Assembly (NCBI RefSeq): GCF_002163875.1
Contig: NZ_CP019333.1
Span: 1,556,864-1,620,863 of the forward strand
Source: Gilvibacter sp. SZ-19
Lineage (GTDB): Bacteria; Bacteroidota; Bacteroidia; Flavobacteriales; Flavobacteriaceae
Direction of reading: 5' to 3'
DNA length: 64,000 nucleotides
The translations under genes and the position numbers were made by a program. The notes below the pieces were generated by a model, which ran no database searches, was not told the origin of the DNA, and saw nothing but the letters and a program-made list of their open reading frames with translations. Each line of letters opens with the position of its first letter. Positions within the stretch are counted from its first letter, which is position 1. This document shows positions 41,807-50,532 of this stretch, piece after piece.

Positions 41807-42138
41807 CAGAAGTATCTTTTTTTGACCGAGTTTACGAGGTAGTAAGACAGATTCCAGAAGGCCGAGTAACCAGCTATGGCGCCATTGCCAAATATTTGGC
41901 TGCACCTAAAAGCGCGCGGATGGTCGGCTGGGCTATGAATGCCTCTCACGGGAAAGATGTCCCAGCCCATCGGGTAGTGAACCGCAAGGGACTACTAACG
42001 GGCAAGCATCATTTTCAAGGTACCAACCTAATGCAGCAACTCTTAGAAAACGAAGGAGTCGTTATTATTGACAATCAGATCCAAGAATTAGACAAGCACT
42101 TTTGGGATCCGCAGCAGGAACTACCTCCACCCTTTTAA
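41803..42138 (+). CDS. Alkyltransferase-like protein (ATL), cysteine replaced by alanine
   Basis: The 111-residue protein matches the DNA-binding C-terminal domain of O6-alkylguanine-DNA alkyltransferase (RVTSYGAIAKYL, VGWAMNAS, DVPAHRVVNRKGLLTG) but reads PAHRV (A55) where the repair enzyme has PCHRV. Without the nucleophilic cysteine it cannot dealkylate DNA. Known ATL proteins bind O6-alkylguanine tightly and hand lesions to nucleotide excision repair. Length is typical for the stand-alone domain. It overlaps the LysE exporter gene by 4 bases. Confidence 0.93.
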   Translation: MTEVSFFDRVYEVVRQIPEGRVTSYGAIAKYLAAPKSARMVGWAMNASHGKDVPAHRVVNRKGLLTGKHHFQGTNLMQQLLENEGVVIIDNQIQELDKHFWDPQQELPPPF

Positions 42139-42211
42139 ATCTCCATATTCAACCCTGATTTTGGCATCAATCATTTTGATGCTCGGCTTTTATTTTGTGG
42201 GGCTTAAGTGG

Positions 42212-42219
42212 TATCTTTG
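42212..42219 (+). promoter_or_regulatory. Promoter -7 element of the mrp gene cluster
   Basis: TATCTTTG, perfect TAnnTTTG, lies 34 bases before the mrp ATG. A 7-bp hairpin (GCATCAA/TTGATGC, 42164-42182) upstream may end the preceding transcript. Confidence 0.75.
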
Positions 42220-42253
42220 TACTTTAGAATCTTTCTAAATACGAAAGTTTTTC

Positions 42254-43393
42254 ATGAAGATAAAGAAACAAGAAGTACTGGATGCCTTAGCGACAATTTC
42301 TGTTGCGGGAGCCGGACAAAATATGGTAGAGAGCGGCGCGGTCAAGAATGTGATCGTATTTGCCGATGAGGTTGTAGTAGATCTGCTACTGACCACACCC
42401 GCCATGCATATAAAGAAGCGCGCAGAAGCCGATGTGATCAAGACCATACAAGAAAAGATCAGTCCGGAGGCTAAGGTGCAAGTAAACATAAAGGTGGAGG
42501 CCCCAGCTCAACCGCAGAAGCCCAATATGATCAAAGGAAAGCCAATTCCAGGTATCCAAAATATCATAGCAGTAGCTTCTGGAAAAGGTGGAGTAGGGAA
42601 ATCTACAGTTACCGCGAATATTGCCGTGAGTCTACAGAAAATGGGCTTTAAGGTCGGAGTTTTAGACGCCGATATCTATGGACCTTCTATTCCGATCATG
42701 TTCGACGTAGCCGACGAGCGCCCGCTTTCTGTCAATGTAGACGGAAAGAGCAAAATGCGTCCGGTAGAGAGCTATGGTGTGAAGATCCTCTCCATAGGTT
42801 TCTTTACCCAGCCGAATCAAGCCGTTATCTGGCGTGGGCCAATGGCAGCCAAGGCTTTGAATCAGCTGATATTTGATGCCGCTTGGGGCGAATTGGACTT
42901 TATGCTGATCGACCTTCCTCCAGGGACAGGAGACATTCACTTAAGCATAATGCAAAGTCTACCTATTACCGGAGCTGTGGTAGTGAGCACTCCGCAGAAT
43001 GTAGCATTAGCAGATGCCCGTAAAGGAGTGGCCATGTTCCAGCAAGAGAACATAGATGTTCCTGTTTTAGGTATCGTAGAGAATATGGCGTACTTTACTC
43101 CTGCGGAATTGCCTCAGAACAAGTACTATATCTTTGGAGACTCCGGAGCCAAACATTTGGCAGAAGACCTTCAGGTTCCGCTATTGGGAGAGATCCCATT
43201 GGTGCAAGGCATTCGAGAAGCAGGAGACGTTGGGCGACCAGCGGCTTTGCAAACCGAAACAGCCACAGAAGAGGCCTTTGAGTCGCTTACCAGAAATGTG
43301 GTAGAACAGACTGTAAAACGAAACGAAAATTTACCGCCTACAGAGGCAATAAAGATCACGACTATGGCTGGTTGTTCGGCTGTAAACAAGTAA
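42254..43393 (+). CDS. Mrp/NBP35-type P-loop ATPase, Fe-S carrier family
   Basis: The 379-residue protein has an N-terminal MIP18/DUF59-like domain (residues 1-80), then the Mrp ATPase core with the deviant Walker A GKGGVGKST (110-118), VGVLDADIYGPSIP and LIDLPPGTGDIHLSI. Members carry and deliver [4Fe-4S] clusters to apoproteins. The CxxC that usually bridges the cluster in the dimer is absent here: the region reads ENMAYFTPAELPQNKYYIFG, and I see only one cysteine in the protein (C374, near the C-terminus). It is first in a run with a nifU-like gene. Confidence 0.93.
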   Translation: MKIKKQEVLDALATISVAGAGQNMVESGAVKNVIVFADEVVVDLLLTTPAMHIKKRAEADVIKTIQEKISPEAKVQVNIKVEAPAQPQKPNMIKGKPIPGIQNIIAVASGKGGVGKSTVTANIAVSLQKMGFKVGVLDADIYGPSIPIMFDVADERPLSVNVDGKSKMRPVESYGVKILSIGFFTQPNQAVIWRGPMAAKALNQLIFDAAWGELDFMLIDLPPGTGDIHLSIMQSLPITGAVVVSTPQNVALADARKGVAMFQQENIDVPVLGIVENMAYFTPAELPQNKYYIFGDSGAKHLAEDLQVPLLGEIPLVQGIREAGDVGRPAALQTETATEEAFESLTRNVVEQTVKRNENLPPTEAIKITTMAGCSAVNK

Positions 43394-43395
43394 AG

Positions 43396-43632
43396 ATGAC
43401 ACAAGCAGAGGTAAAACAGAATGTAGAAAAGGCCTTGGATGAGATCCGTCCTTTTTTAGTTAGCGATGGAGGAGATATCTCTCTGATCGAGATCGCAGAC
43501 GATATCGTCACCGTAAAACTACACGGCAATTGTGTTGCCTGTAGCGTTAACCAAATGACCTTGAAGAGCGGCGTGGAAATGACCATTAAGAAATACGTGC
43601 CGCAAATTCAGAAAGTGGTTAATGTCGATTAA
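43396..43632 (+). CDS. NifU-like Fe-S scaffold domain protein
   Basis: From the ATG at 43396, 2 bases after the mrp stop, the product is 78 residues (a longer frame from 43372 would overlap mrp). It consists of the NifU C-terminal domain alone: DEIRPFLVSDGGDISLIEI followed by HGNCVACSVNQMTLK with C46 and C49, the cluster ligands. Such stand-alone domains assemble or carry Fe-S clusters. Its position beside mrp supports a joint role in cluster delivery. Confidence 0.94.
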   Translation: MTQAEVKQNVEKALDEIRPFLVSDGGDISLIEIADDIVTVKLHGNCVACSVNQMTLKSGVEMTIKKYVPQIQKVVNVD

Positions 43633-43701
43633 ATGATAAGGGTCATTGCTGTGTCAAGAGGCCCAAAATATATTTGCCCGAAATAGTACCGCATACACTT
43701 T

Positions 43702-44760
43702 ATGATCAAAACCGATATACTCATCATAGGAGCCGGACCCACCGGATTGTTCGCAGTTTTTGAGGCTGGCTTGCTCAAGTTAAAGTGTCACTTGATAGAC
43801 GCCCTGCCGCAACCTGGCGGACAGTGTGCAGAGATCTACCCTAAAAAACCGATCTACGACATTCCGGCCTTTCCAGAGATCTTGGCCGGAGATCTGGTAG
43901 ACAATCTAATGAAACAGATAGCCCCGTTTCAGCCAGGCTTTACCTTGGGTGAACGTGCAGATACCATAGAAAAACAAGAGGACGGTACCTTTATCGTAAC
44001 TACTAATAAAGGCACGAAACATCAAGCTCCTGTTGTTGCCATTGCAGGTGGCTTGGGAAGTTTTGAACCTCGTAAGCCACTATTAGACGGGCTTGATAAG
44101 TTCGAAGACAATGGCATTGCTTATATCATACGCGATCCGGAGGTCTATCGCGATAAGAAAGTCCTAATTGCTGGCGGAGGCGACTCGGCCTTAGATTGGA
44201 GTATTTTCTTAGCGGATGTTGCTGCGGAGGTTACCTTGGTGCACCGACGCAATGAATTCCGCGGCGCGTTGGACTCCGTAGAAAAAGTACAAGAGCTCAA
44301 GAATCAAGGTCGCATAAAACTAATAACTCCGGCAGAGGTAACTGCACTTCATGGCGAAGACCAATTAACTGCAGTAACGGTAACCAATTCCAATACCAAA
44401 GAAGAATCCAAAATAGAGATAGACAATTTTATCCCCTTGTTTGGGCTTTCTCCAAAATTAGGCCCCATCGCGGATTGGGGGCTCGAAATAGAAAAGAATG
44501 CGATAAAGGTAGACAACACTTTAGACTATCAGACCAACATTCCTGGGGTCTACGCTATAGGTGATGTAAACACTTATCCGGGTAAATTGAAGCTTATTCT
44601 CTGCGGATTCCACGAAGCTACTTTGATGTGTCAAAGTGCTTATAAACGAATCTTTCCAGACAAACGTTATGTGATGAAATACACCACCGTTGGTGGCGTA
44701 GAAGGTTTTGATGGTAGTAAGAAAGAAGCGCCCAAAGCGGTTGTAAAAGCGATCGAGTAA
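43702..44760 (+). CDS. Ferredoxin--NADP reductase (thioredoxin-reductase-like)
   Basis: The 352-residue flavoprotein has an N-terminal FAD motif DILIIGAGPTGLFAVFEAG, ALPQPGGQC, an NADP domain motif VLIAGGGDSALDWSIFL and a C-terminal FAD motif VYAIGDVNTYPGKLKL. It lacks the CxxC of thioredoxin reductases, matching the YumC-type ferredoxin/flavodoxin NADP reductases. It passes electrons between NADPH and ferredoxin. The adjacent [2Fe-2S] ferredoxin gene (5-base gap) is the probable partner. Confidence 0.93.
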   Translation: MIKTDILIIGAGPTGLFAVFEAGLLKLKCHLIDALPQPGGQCAEIYPKKPIYDIPAFPEILAGDLVDNLMKQIAPFQPGFTLGERADTIEKQEDGTFIVTTNKGTKHQAPVVAIAGGLGSFEPRKPLLDGLDKFEDNGIAYIIRDPEVYRDKKVLIAGGGDSALDWSIFLADVAAEVTLVHRRNEFRGALDSVEKVQELKNQGRIKLITPAEVTALHGEDQLTAVTVTNSNTKEESKIEIDNFIPLFGLSPKLGPIADWGLEIEKNAIKVDNTLDYQTNIPGVYAIGDVNTYPGKLKLILCGFHEATLMCQSAYKRIFPDKRYVMKYTTVGGVEGFDGSKKEAPKAVVKAIE

Positions 44761-44765
44761 GTCTA

Positions 44766-45098
44766 ATGAGCGATATCACCATCCACATTACAGATCGTGA
44801 GGGAACTACCCACGAAGTTCAGGCACCGACAGACATGAATATGAACCTGATGGAAGTAGTGCGCTCCTACGAGCTCGCTCCAGAAGGAACTATAGGTATT
44901 TGCGGAGGAATGGCCATGTGCGCCTCCTGTCAGTGTTATGTGGAGAGCGATCATGACTTGCCAGAAATGGGAGATGACGAGGACGCCATGCTTGGGCAAG
45001 CTTACTTTGTTCAAGACAACAGTCGATTAGGATGTCAGCTGCACATAACGCCAGATATGGACGGCTTGGTTGTTACCCTGGCTCCGGAAGAACCTTAA
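44766..45098 (+). CDS. [2Fe-2S] ferredoxin, adrenodoxin type
   Basis: The 110-residue protein is a vertebrate-adrenodoxin-type ferredoxin: C46-x5-C52-x2-C55 in ICGGMAMCASCQCY and a fourth ligand C90 in SRLGCQLHI. Acidic surface stretches (DDEDAM) fit docking to a reductase. It follows the ferredoxin--NADP reductase gene by 5 bases, so the pair likely supplies reducing power for Fe-S assembly or oxygenases. The stop overlaps the convergent metallophosphoesterase gene by 4 bases. Confidence 0.95.
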   Translation: MSDITIHITDREGTTHEVQAPTDMNMNLMEVVRSYELAPEGTIGICGGMAMCASCQCYVESDHDLPEMGDDEDAMLGQAYFVQDNSRLGCQLHITPDMDGLVVTLAPEEP

Positions 45099-45991
45099 GC
45101 TATCATATAGTCAGACAAGAGCTGCGGCCCCTCTAACAGTACCCTTTCAATTTTTAAGACGCCAGTTTCATCGGTGGCCAATTGCCATTTGATCAATGAA
45201 ATACTGCCATTTTCTATCTCGATACCGGTTATACTCCTCGGGTGTACGCAACTTCCATCATTGAAATATGGCGTTTCTCCAGGTTCTGGAAATCTTGGTC
45301 TGTGGGTATGTCCGCAGATGGTCATTAAGTGGTCACGATCGCGGATCCATTTCTTGGTGCGCTTCTCCACTTTAATGAGTTCCTTATAATTTTTCGCTGG
45401 ACTAGTCGGATCGTAAATACCCACCACTTGCAATGGCTTCCAAAGTACCCGAACCAGAAAACGTCCCCATTTCCAAAACAAATAGTTCCACCAATCTGCT
45501 TGGTGCCCGTGGGCCATAAAGATCTCTTGACCGCTAGTCTCGTGTTTTAAAATAATGGCTTCGTTATAGGTGATCCCTGGAAACAAAGGCACCTCTTCTC
45601 CGGTCTTTGGATCAAAATAGTGTGACAAGTGCTTTTCTACGTAGCTCTTGTTCTTGTATACCATATCGTGGTTCCCATAAATAGGATGGAACCTGCATTC
45701 TTTGTGCATTTCTTTGAGCAACTTATAGACATTGGTATGTGCCGGATAGATATCTTCGAACTGACGGTTTTCCCAAAGTTCATCACCATCTCCAAGTTCA
45801 ATGTAGGAGAATCCACTCTTATAATAGTGTTTCATGGCGTGAAAGTACATATGCCTGTTGCGGGCAAAGTCGTCTGCAAAACTGTTGTCGCCTCTGTGGC
45901 AATCGCTAAATAGGATGAATTTAGAACTGTCGTTGAATGGAAGCACTAAGGCATTCTTGTAGGCGCGGTCAAAACGGGTTTTGGTAGACAT
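45095..45991 (-). CDS. Calcineurin-like metallophosphoesterase
   Basis: From the ATG at 45991 the product is 298 residues; an in-frame GTG at 46021 would start inside the neighbouring terminator's A/T run and is less likely. The metal-binding motifs occur in order: FSDCHRGDN (D-x-H), YIELGDGDELWE (GDxxE), YGNHDMVY (GNHD), MAHGHQAD and CGHTHRPR (GHTH). The substrate is unknown; relatives act on nucleotides or lipid phosphates (LpxH-like), and the wide N-W-rich loop WKWGRFLVRVLWKP might touch a membrane. Confidence 0.93.
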   Translation of the reverse strand: MSTKTRFDRAYKNALVLPFNDSSKFILFSDCHRGDNSFADDFARNRHMYFHAMKHYYKSGFSYIELGDGDELWENRQFEDIYPAHTNVYKLLKEMHKECRFHPIYGNHDMVYKNKSYVEKHLSHYFDPKTGEEVPLFPGITYNEAIILKHETSGQEIFMAHGHQADWWNYLFWKWGRFLVRVLWKPLQVVGIYDPTSPAKNYKELIKVEKRTKKWIRDRDHLMTICGHTHRPRFPEPGETPYFNDGSCVHPRSITGIEIENGSISLIKWQLATDETGVLKIERVLLEGPQLLSDYMIA

Positions 45992-46021
45992 AGGTGTGCT
46001 TTCTCTCGAATAAATATCCAC

Positions 46022-46052
46022 AAAAAAACCGAGGAATTAAAAACTCCTCGGT
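46022..46052 (-). terminator. Terminator of the glutaryl-CoA dehydrogenase gene
   Basis: On the minus strand an 8-bp stem ACCGAGGA/TCCTCGGT is followed by seven T. It ends the acyl-CoA dehydrogenase transcript and lies just upstream of the phosphoesterase ATG. Confidence 0.88.
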
Positions 46053-46078
46053 ATTGATATTTAAATCGTGCTTGTTTT

Positions 46079-47257
46079 TTATTTGAAAGCGTTCTCTCCG
46101 GTAATGTCCAATCCGGTGATCAGTAGGTGGATATCGTGGGTTCCCTCATAAGTGATCACACTTTCAAGGTTCATAGAGTGACGCATTATGCTGTACTCTC
46201 CGGTGATACCCATTCCGCCTAGCATTTGTCGTGCTTCGCGAGCAATGTTTATAGCCATATCCACATTGTTTCTTTTGGCCATAGAGATCTGAGCAGAGGT
46301 TGCTCTACCTTCATTTCTCAACACCCCCAAACGCCAAGTTAAAAGCTGTGCTTTGGTGATCTCGGTGATCATCTCGGCTAATTTCTTTTGTTGCAATTGG
46401 AAGGCAGCAATTGGCTTGCCAAATTGAATACGTTCTTTAGAATATCTAAGCGCAGTATCGTAACAATCCATTGCGGCACCGATGGCACCCCAAGCGATTC
46501 CGTAACGGGCAGAGTCCAAACATCCAAGCGGAGCTCCAAGCCCTGATTTATTAGGTAGCAAATTCTCTTTGGGAACCTTTACATTGTCAAAGATCAATTC
46601 TCCAGTTGCACTTGCTCTTAGCGACCATTTGTTGTGGGTTTCCGGGGTACTAAAACCTTCCATGCCTCGCTCCACAATAAGTCCGTGAATTCGGCCTTCT
46701 TCGTTCTTAGCCCAAACTACAGCAACATCTGCAAAAGGTGCGTTAGAGATCCACATTTTGGCTCCGTTTAGCAGGTAGTGGTCTCCCATGTCCTTGTAGT
46801 TGGTGGTCATGCCACCTGGGTTTGAACCGTGATCTGGCTCGGTAAGTCCAAAACAACCCATGAATTCTCCAGAGGCCAGTTTTGGCAAATATTTTTTACG
46901 TTGTTCTTCGGTTCCGTATTTGTAGATAGGATACATCACCAAAGAAGATTGTACAGAAGCAGTAGAACGCACACCACTGTCTCCTCGCTCGATCTCTTGC
47001 ATGATCAGTCCGTAAGAGATCTGATCCAATCCGGCTCCGCCGTACTCTTCAGGGATATAAGGGCCAAAGGCACCGATCTCGGCCAAACCACCTATGATCT
47101 GGTTCGGGAATTCGGCGCGTTGTGCGTAATCCTCAATAATTGGAGAAACATCTCGCTTTACCCATTCGCGGGCAGCATCGCGCACAAGCTTGTGTTCTTC
47201 GGTTAATAAATCGTCTACTTGGTAATAATCCGGAGCTTCAAAAAGATCGGGCTTCAT
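46079..47257 (-). CDS. gcdH: Acyl-CoA dehydrogenase, probably glutaryl-CoA dehydrogenase
   Basis: The 392-residue FAD enzyme has FGLTEPDHGSNPGGM and WISNAPFADVAVVWAK (acyl-CoA and FAD sites), NKWSLRASATGEL, and the catalytic-base region VITYEGTHDIH with the Glu at about 370. The combination EPDHGSNPGGM, KWSLRAS and TYEGTHDIH is characteristic of glutaryl-CoA dehydrogenase, which converts glutaryl-CoA to crotonyl-CoA with loss of CO2 in lysine and tryptophan breakdown. It has a perfect promoter and its own terminator. Confidence 0.9.
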   Translation of the reverse strand: MKPDLFEAPDYYQVDDLLTEEHKLVRDAAREWVKRDVSPIIEDYAQRAEFPNQIIGGLAEIGAFGPYIPEEYGGAGLDQISYGLIMQEIERGDSGVRSTASVQSSLVMYPIYKYGTEEQRKKYLPKLASGEFMGCFGLTEPDHGSNPGGMTTNYKDMGDHYLLNGAKMWISNAPFADVAVVWAKNEEGRIHGLIVERGMEGFSTPETHNKWSLRASATGELIFDNVKVPKENLLPNKSGLGAPLGCLDSARYGIAWGAIGAAMDCYDTALRYSKERIQFGKPIAAFQLQQKKLAEMITEITKAQLLTWRLGVLRNEGRATSAQISMAKRNNVDMAINIAREARQMLGGMGITGEYSIMRHSMNLESVITYEGTHDIHLLITGLDITGENAFK

Positions 47258-47277
47258 TGCTTTGTATTTGGTTGTGC

Positions 47278-47285
47278 CAAAGGTA
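47278..47285 (-). promoter_or_regulatory. Promoter -7 element of gcdH
   Basis: The minus strand reads TACCTTTG, perfect TAnnTTTG, 20 bases before the ATG. Confidence 0.75.
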
Positions 47286-47343
47286 AATATTGCCCCGCAG
47301 AAGCGAAAAGGATTTCGTTAAAAATTAAAGCAACAAGCCAAGC

Positions 47344-48435
47344 TTAGGCGCGATTCAGAAAATGGGCCAATAAACGGTGAAAATGATGCACGCCTTGTTC
47401 TCGTGTAGGCGAGAATCTTCCGGCTTTGTAAAATTTAGACCTTAGACCATTGTGTACATTCTCTACCACGAATTCGTCTTCTCGTTCCACCTTTTCCAAT
47501 TGGGCTCCTGCGCCTTTATTTAGTTTTGATGGATCCCAGACATAGCTCAAGAAAGAGACTTTGGTGCGCTCGGCACTTATAGGTTTCACCACATTGACCG
47601 AGCAGCCCCAAGGGTAAAAATTGAACATCATATTCGGGAAAACCCAATAGTAATATGCAGCCACTTTTTTGCCGTAGTCGATGTGTCCTTCTGGTAGCTC
47701 AAAGACCTCAGTGGCCTCGTCGGTGTAACCTATTTGTAAATTACAGTGCTCGTAACAGACGGTTTGGTAACTGCCATAGTCTAGAACTTCGTTCAATCCT
47801 TGGTGGACAAAGGGAATATGAAAGCCTTCTAAATAATTATCACAGTATAAGGCCCAGTGCGCGTGTACTAAAAAGTCTTTGCTAAGGGTTGGGTCAAATT
47901 TAAAATCATTTAGAGGTAAGAAGCCAACGCGCTCGTTAATACGGTCGAACACCTCTTGCAGGTCAAAGCTCGGTTCTAATCCGCCGAAAAGGAAAGGTCC
48001 ATACTGCTTTAGTGGAAACCGATGCAGATTATCGCAAGGTCTTGGAAATTCTTCGGTCTGATCGAATTCTGGCATATGCTCAAAAGTACCAGCAAGGTCA
48101 AACCTACGTCCGTGGTAAAAACAGCTCAGTTTCTTAGCTTTCCCAGGGTGTAAGGCTACCAAATTTCCACGATGTGTACATACATTGCTCAACAGATGAA
48201 GATCTTCTTGGTTGTCTTTGGTGAGTACCATGGGTTCGGTTAAAAAACCATCGAGCAAAACAAAGGGATAAACCGACTGTGGCAAAGCAACCAGTGAGGT
48301 ATCGCCTAACCACTGCCAACCTTTGTAAAAGACCTGCTCTTTTAAAGCTTCAAAAACCGCAGGGTCCTTGTAAAAGGATGCGGGCAGGGTTTCTGCTTTA
48401 CGGATATCTGGATCGATGTGAAAATTAAATGCCAC
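47344..48435 (-). CDS. Rieske-type aromatic-ring-hydroxylating oxygenase, alpha-subunit-like
   Basis: The 363-residue protein has an N-terminal Rieske [2Fe-2S] domain with C86/H88 in NVCTHRGNLV and C105/H108 in LSCFYHGRRFD, and a C-terminal catalytic domain with DNYLEGFHIPFVH (H206, H211 as likely iron ligands, E203 between domains). Such enzymes hydroxylate or demethylate small molecules such as choline or carnitine derivatives and aromatic acids. No dedicated reductase gene is adjacent; the ferredoxin/reductase pair at 43702-45098 could serve. The gene is divergent from an amino-acid permease gene, which hints at an amine or amino-acid-like substrate. Confidence 0.9.
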   Translation of the reverse strand: MAFNFHIDPDIRKAETLPASFYKDPAVFEALKEQVFYKGWQWLGDTSLVALPQSVYPFVLLDGFLTEPMVLTKDNQEDLHLLSNVCTHRGNLVALHPGKAKKLSCFYHGRRFDLAGTFEHMPEFDQTEEFPRPCDNLHRFPLKQYGPFLFGGLEPSFDLQEVFDRINERVGFLPLNDFKFDPTLSKDFLVHAHWALYCDNYLEGFHIPFVHQGLNEVLDYGSYQTVCYEHCNLQIGYTDEATEVFELPEGHIDYGKKVAAYYYWVFPNMMFNFYPWGCSVNVVKPISAERTKVSFLSYVWDPSKLNKGAGAQLEKVEREDEFVVENVHNGLRSKFYKAGRFSPTREQGVHHFHRLLAHFLNRA

Positions 48436-48508
48436 AATTACGTATCTTGACCATTGTACGCCCTAATGTAAGGATTTAAAATACAATTCCGCAGTTCACG
48501 GAGCTTTC

Positions 48509-49819
48509 ATGGCAACAGCTACTCAGAAAATAGGCCTTCTCACCACTACTGCTTTTGTGGTCGGAAACATGATCGGTTCTGGCATATTCGTGCTGCCGGC
48601 CACCTTGGCAAAATACGGTAGTATAAGCCTTTTAGGTTGGATCTTTACAGCAGCAGGAGCCATAGTATTGGCCAAGATCTTTGCCAATCTGAGTAAGCTT
48701 GTAAGTAATCAAAGCGGTGGACCTTATGTGTTTGCAAGGGCAGGTTTTGGGGACTTCATTGGCTTTTTGGTGGCCTGGGGTTATTGGATCTCGGTTTGGG
48801 TGGTCAATGCTGGGATAGCCGTTGCAATTATTGGCGCACTTTCGGTCTTCTTTCCGAGTTTAGAAGAGAACGCCCTGCTATCGGTTTTTATAGGCCTTGC
48901 CTTTATCTGGTTCTTCACTTGGATCAATATTCGAGGTGTAAAACTCTCCGGAAAGTTTGCCGTGGTCACCACTGCTTTTAAGCTGCTGCCTTTGATCTTG
49001 ATAATAATTGTGGGAGCCTTTTATTTTGACCTTGACAACTTTCCTGCATTCAATAATTCTGAGGCTACAGATCTTGACGCCTTCTCGGCAGTTTCCACGC
49101 TGACCTTGTTTGCATTTTTGGGTATAGAAACTGCTACGATACCTGCCGAGAATATAAAACATCCAGATAAGACTATTTCTAAAGCAACGCTATTGGGTAC
49201 TGTGATAGCTACCTTAGTTTACGTTTTGGGCACTGTCATTCTCTTCGGATTGTTACCTGCCGATCAACTGGCAGATTCGCCCGCTCCCTTTGCGGAGGCT
49301 GGAGCTGTAATAGCTGGCGAGACAGGGGCTTATTTTATTGCTGGCGGAGCTACGATAGCTGCTATTGGAGCTTTGAATGGTTGGACCTTGGTAGTAGGAC
49401 AATTGCCTATGGCTATGGCCCGAGACAATATGTTTCCGAAGGCTTTTGTAAAAAAGAACAGCAAAGATGCTCCCTATCTCGGCTTGATCTTAGGAGGCTT
49501 GCTCAGCTCTGCAATAATGCTGATGAATTTCAGTGAGTCCTTGGTCGATCAATTTGAGTTCATTGCCCTGCTAACTACCCTCTGTTGTCTGGTGCCATAC
49601 CTCTTTGTGGCAGCGGCTTATGTACTCATTACTAGAAAAAAAGGCTTGTTTGCCGAAAAGAATATTCAAATAGGGACACTTGCTGTTCTCGGTGTGATAT
49701 ATTCTGTCTGGGCTATTTATGGCTCCGGAGCGGAAACGGTCTTTTATGGAACCTTTTTACTTATTGCAGGTTTGCCTGTTTTCGGTTGGATGAAGTACAA
49801 ACAAGGCAAAAGCGTATAA
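48509..49819 (+). CDS. APC-family amino-acid/polyamine permease
   Basis: The 436-residue protein has about twelve transmembrane helices and the APC signature FVVGNMIGSGIFVLPATLAKYG in helix 1, with NQSGGPYVFARAGFG and a helix-6 LTLFAFLGIETATIPAENIKHPDKTI. It resembles the AdiC/YjeM branch of amino-acid antiporters. Substrate unknown. It is divergent from the Rieske oxygenase gene across a 73-base spacer, so joint control is possible. The convergent trmN6 gene ends 2 bases downstream. Confidence 0.9.
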   Translation: MATATQKIGLLTTTAFVVGNMIGSGIFVLPATLAKYGSISLLGWIFTAAGAIVLAKIFANLSKLVSNQSGGPYVFARAGFGDFIGFLVAWGYWISVWVVNAGIAVAIIGALSVFFPSLEENALLSVFIGLAFIWFFTWINIRGVKLSGKFAVVTTAFKLLPLILIIIVGAFYFDLDNFPAFNNSEATDLDAFSAVSTLTLFAFLGIETATIPAENIKHPDKTISKATLLGTVIATLVYVLGTVILFGLLPADQLADSPAPFAEAGAVIAGETGAYFIAGGATIAAIGALNGWTLVVGQLPMAMARDNMFPKAFVKKNSKDAPYLGLILGGLLSSAIMLMNFSESLVDQFEFIALLTTLCCLVPYLFVAAAYVLITRKKGLFAEKNIQIGTLAVLGVIYSVWAIYGSGAETVFYGTFLLIAGLPVFGWMKYKQGKSV

Positions 49820-49821
49820 GG

Positions 49822-50532
49822 TTACATTTTTAGGTAAAAATCCTTTACCAGATCGATATACTGCTCAGTGTACTGATGACGCTCAGTCTCTATGATCAAA
49901 GATGTTTGTTCGAGGGATTTTTGCAGCTTAGTGAATTGCAACAAACTGCGTTTTGCTGGAGTTTCAGGCCGTCCTTGTACGTCACAGCGACGGTAAAGGT
50001 TCAATCCAACCTGTGCAGCAAGAGCGACAAATTCATCCGCAGCATTAAAAGGTATCACGACCGCGAAACTGCCTTTATCTGCCAAAAGTTTAGCAGCACA
50101 AATAACCAAATGATCAAAAGGCAGGGCATCCGCAAAGCGCGCCTGATCGCGTTGCTCGTCGCCAGATTTATAATCTGCGGTAAAAAATGGTGGATTGCTT
50201 ACTATTAGATCGTACTGATCATCTATCTCTTGGGTAAATTCCAAAAGGCCGGCATGGTAACAGAACAAGCGATCTGCCCAAGGGGCGGCTTCAAAGTTTT
50301 CGGTGCATTGTTCATAAGCGGCATCATCGATCTCAATTGCATCTATGGTCATCGCTGCACTGCGCTGGGCCATTTGCAAGGCAATAATTCCGGTGCCGGC
50401 TCCAATGTCTAGTATGGAATCCGCTTCATGGTCGATCTGTGTCCAAGCTCCGAGCAGCACTCCGTCAGTGCCGATTTTCATGGCGGCACGGTCTTGGGCA
50501 ACAGTGAATTGTTTGAATTTGAAGGGTTGCAT
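49822..50532 (-). CDS. trmN6: tRNA1(Val) (adenine37-N6)-methyltransferase
   Basis: The 236-residue SAM methyltransferase has the nucleotide motif SILDIGAGTGIIALQMAQRS, the acidic loop DAIEIDDAAYEQC, and the catalytic LIVSNPPFFTADY (NPPF). FKFKQFTVAQDRAAMKIGTDGVLLGAW at the N-terminus is diagnostic of the YfiC/TrmN6 family that methylates A37 of tRNA-Val. The start overlaps the rimM stop by one base, so it is the third gene of the rpsP-rimM-trmN6 operon. Confidence 0.92.
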   Translation of the reverse strand: MQPFKFKQFTVAQDRAAMKIGTDGVLLGAWTQIDHEADSILDIGAGTGIIALQMAQRSAAMTIDAIEIDDAAYEQCTENFEAAPWADRLFCYHAGLLEFTQEIDDQYDLIVSNPPFFTADYKSGDEQRDQARFADALPFDHLVICAAKLLADKGSFAVVIPFNAADEFVALAAQVGLNLYRRCDVQGRPETPAKRSLLQFTKLQKSLEQTSLIIETERHQYTEQYIDLVKDFYLKM

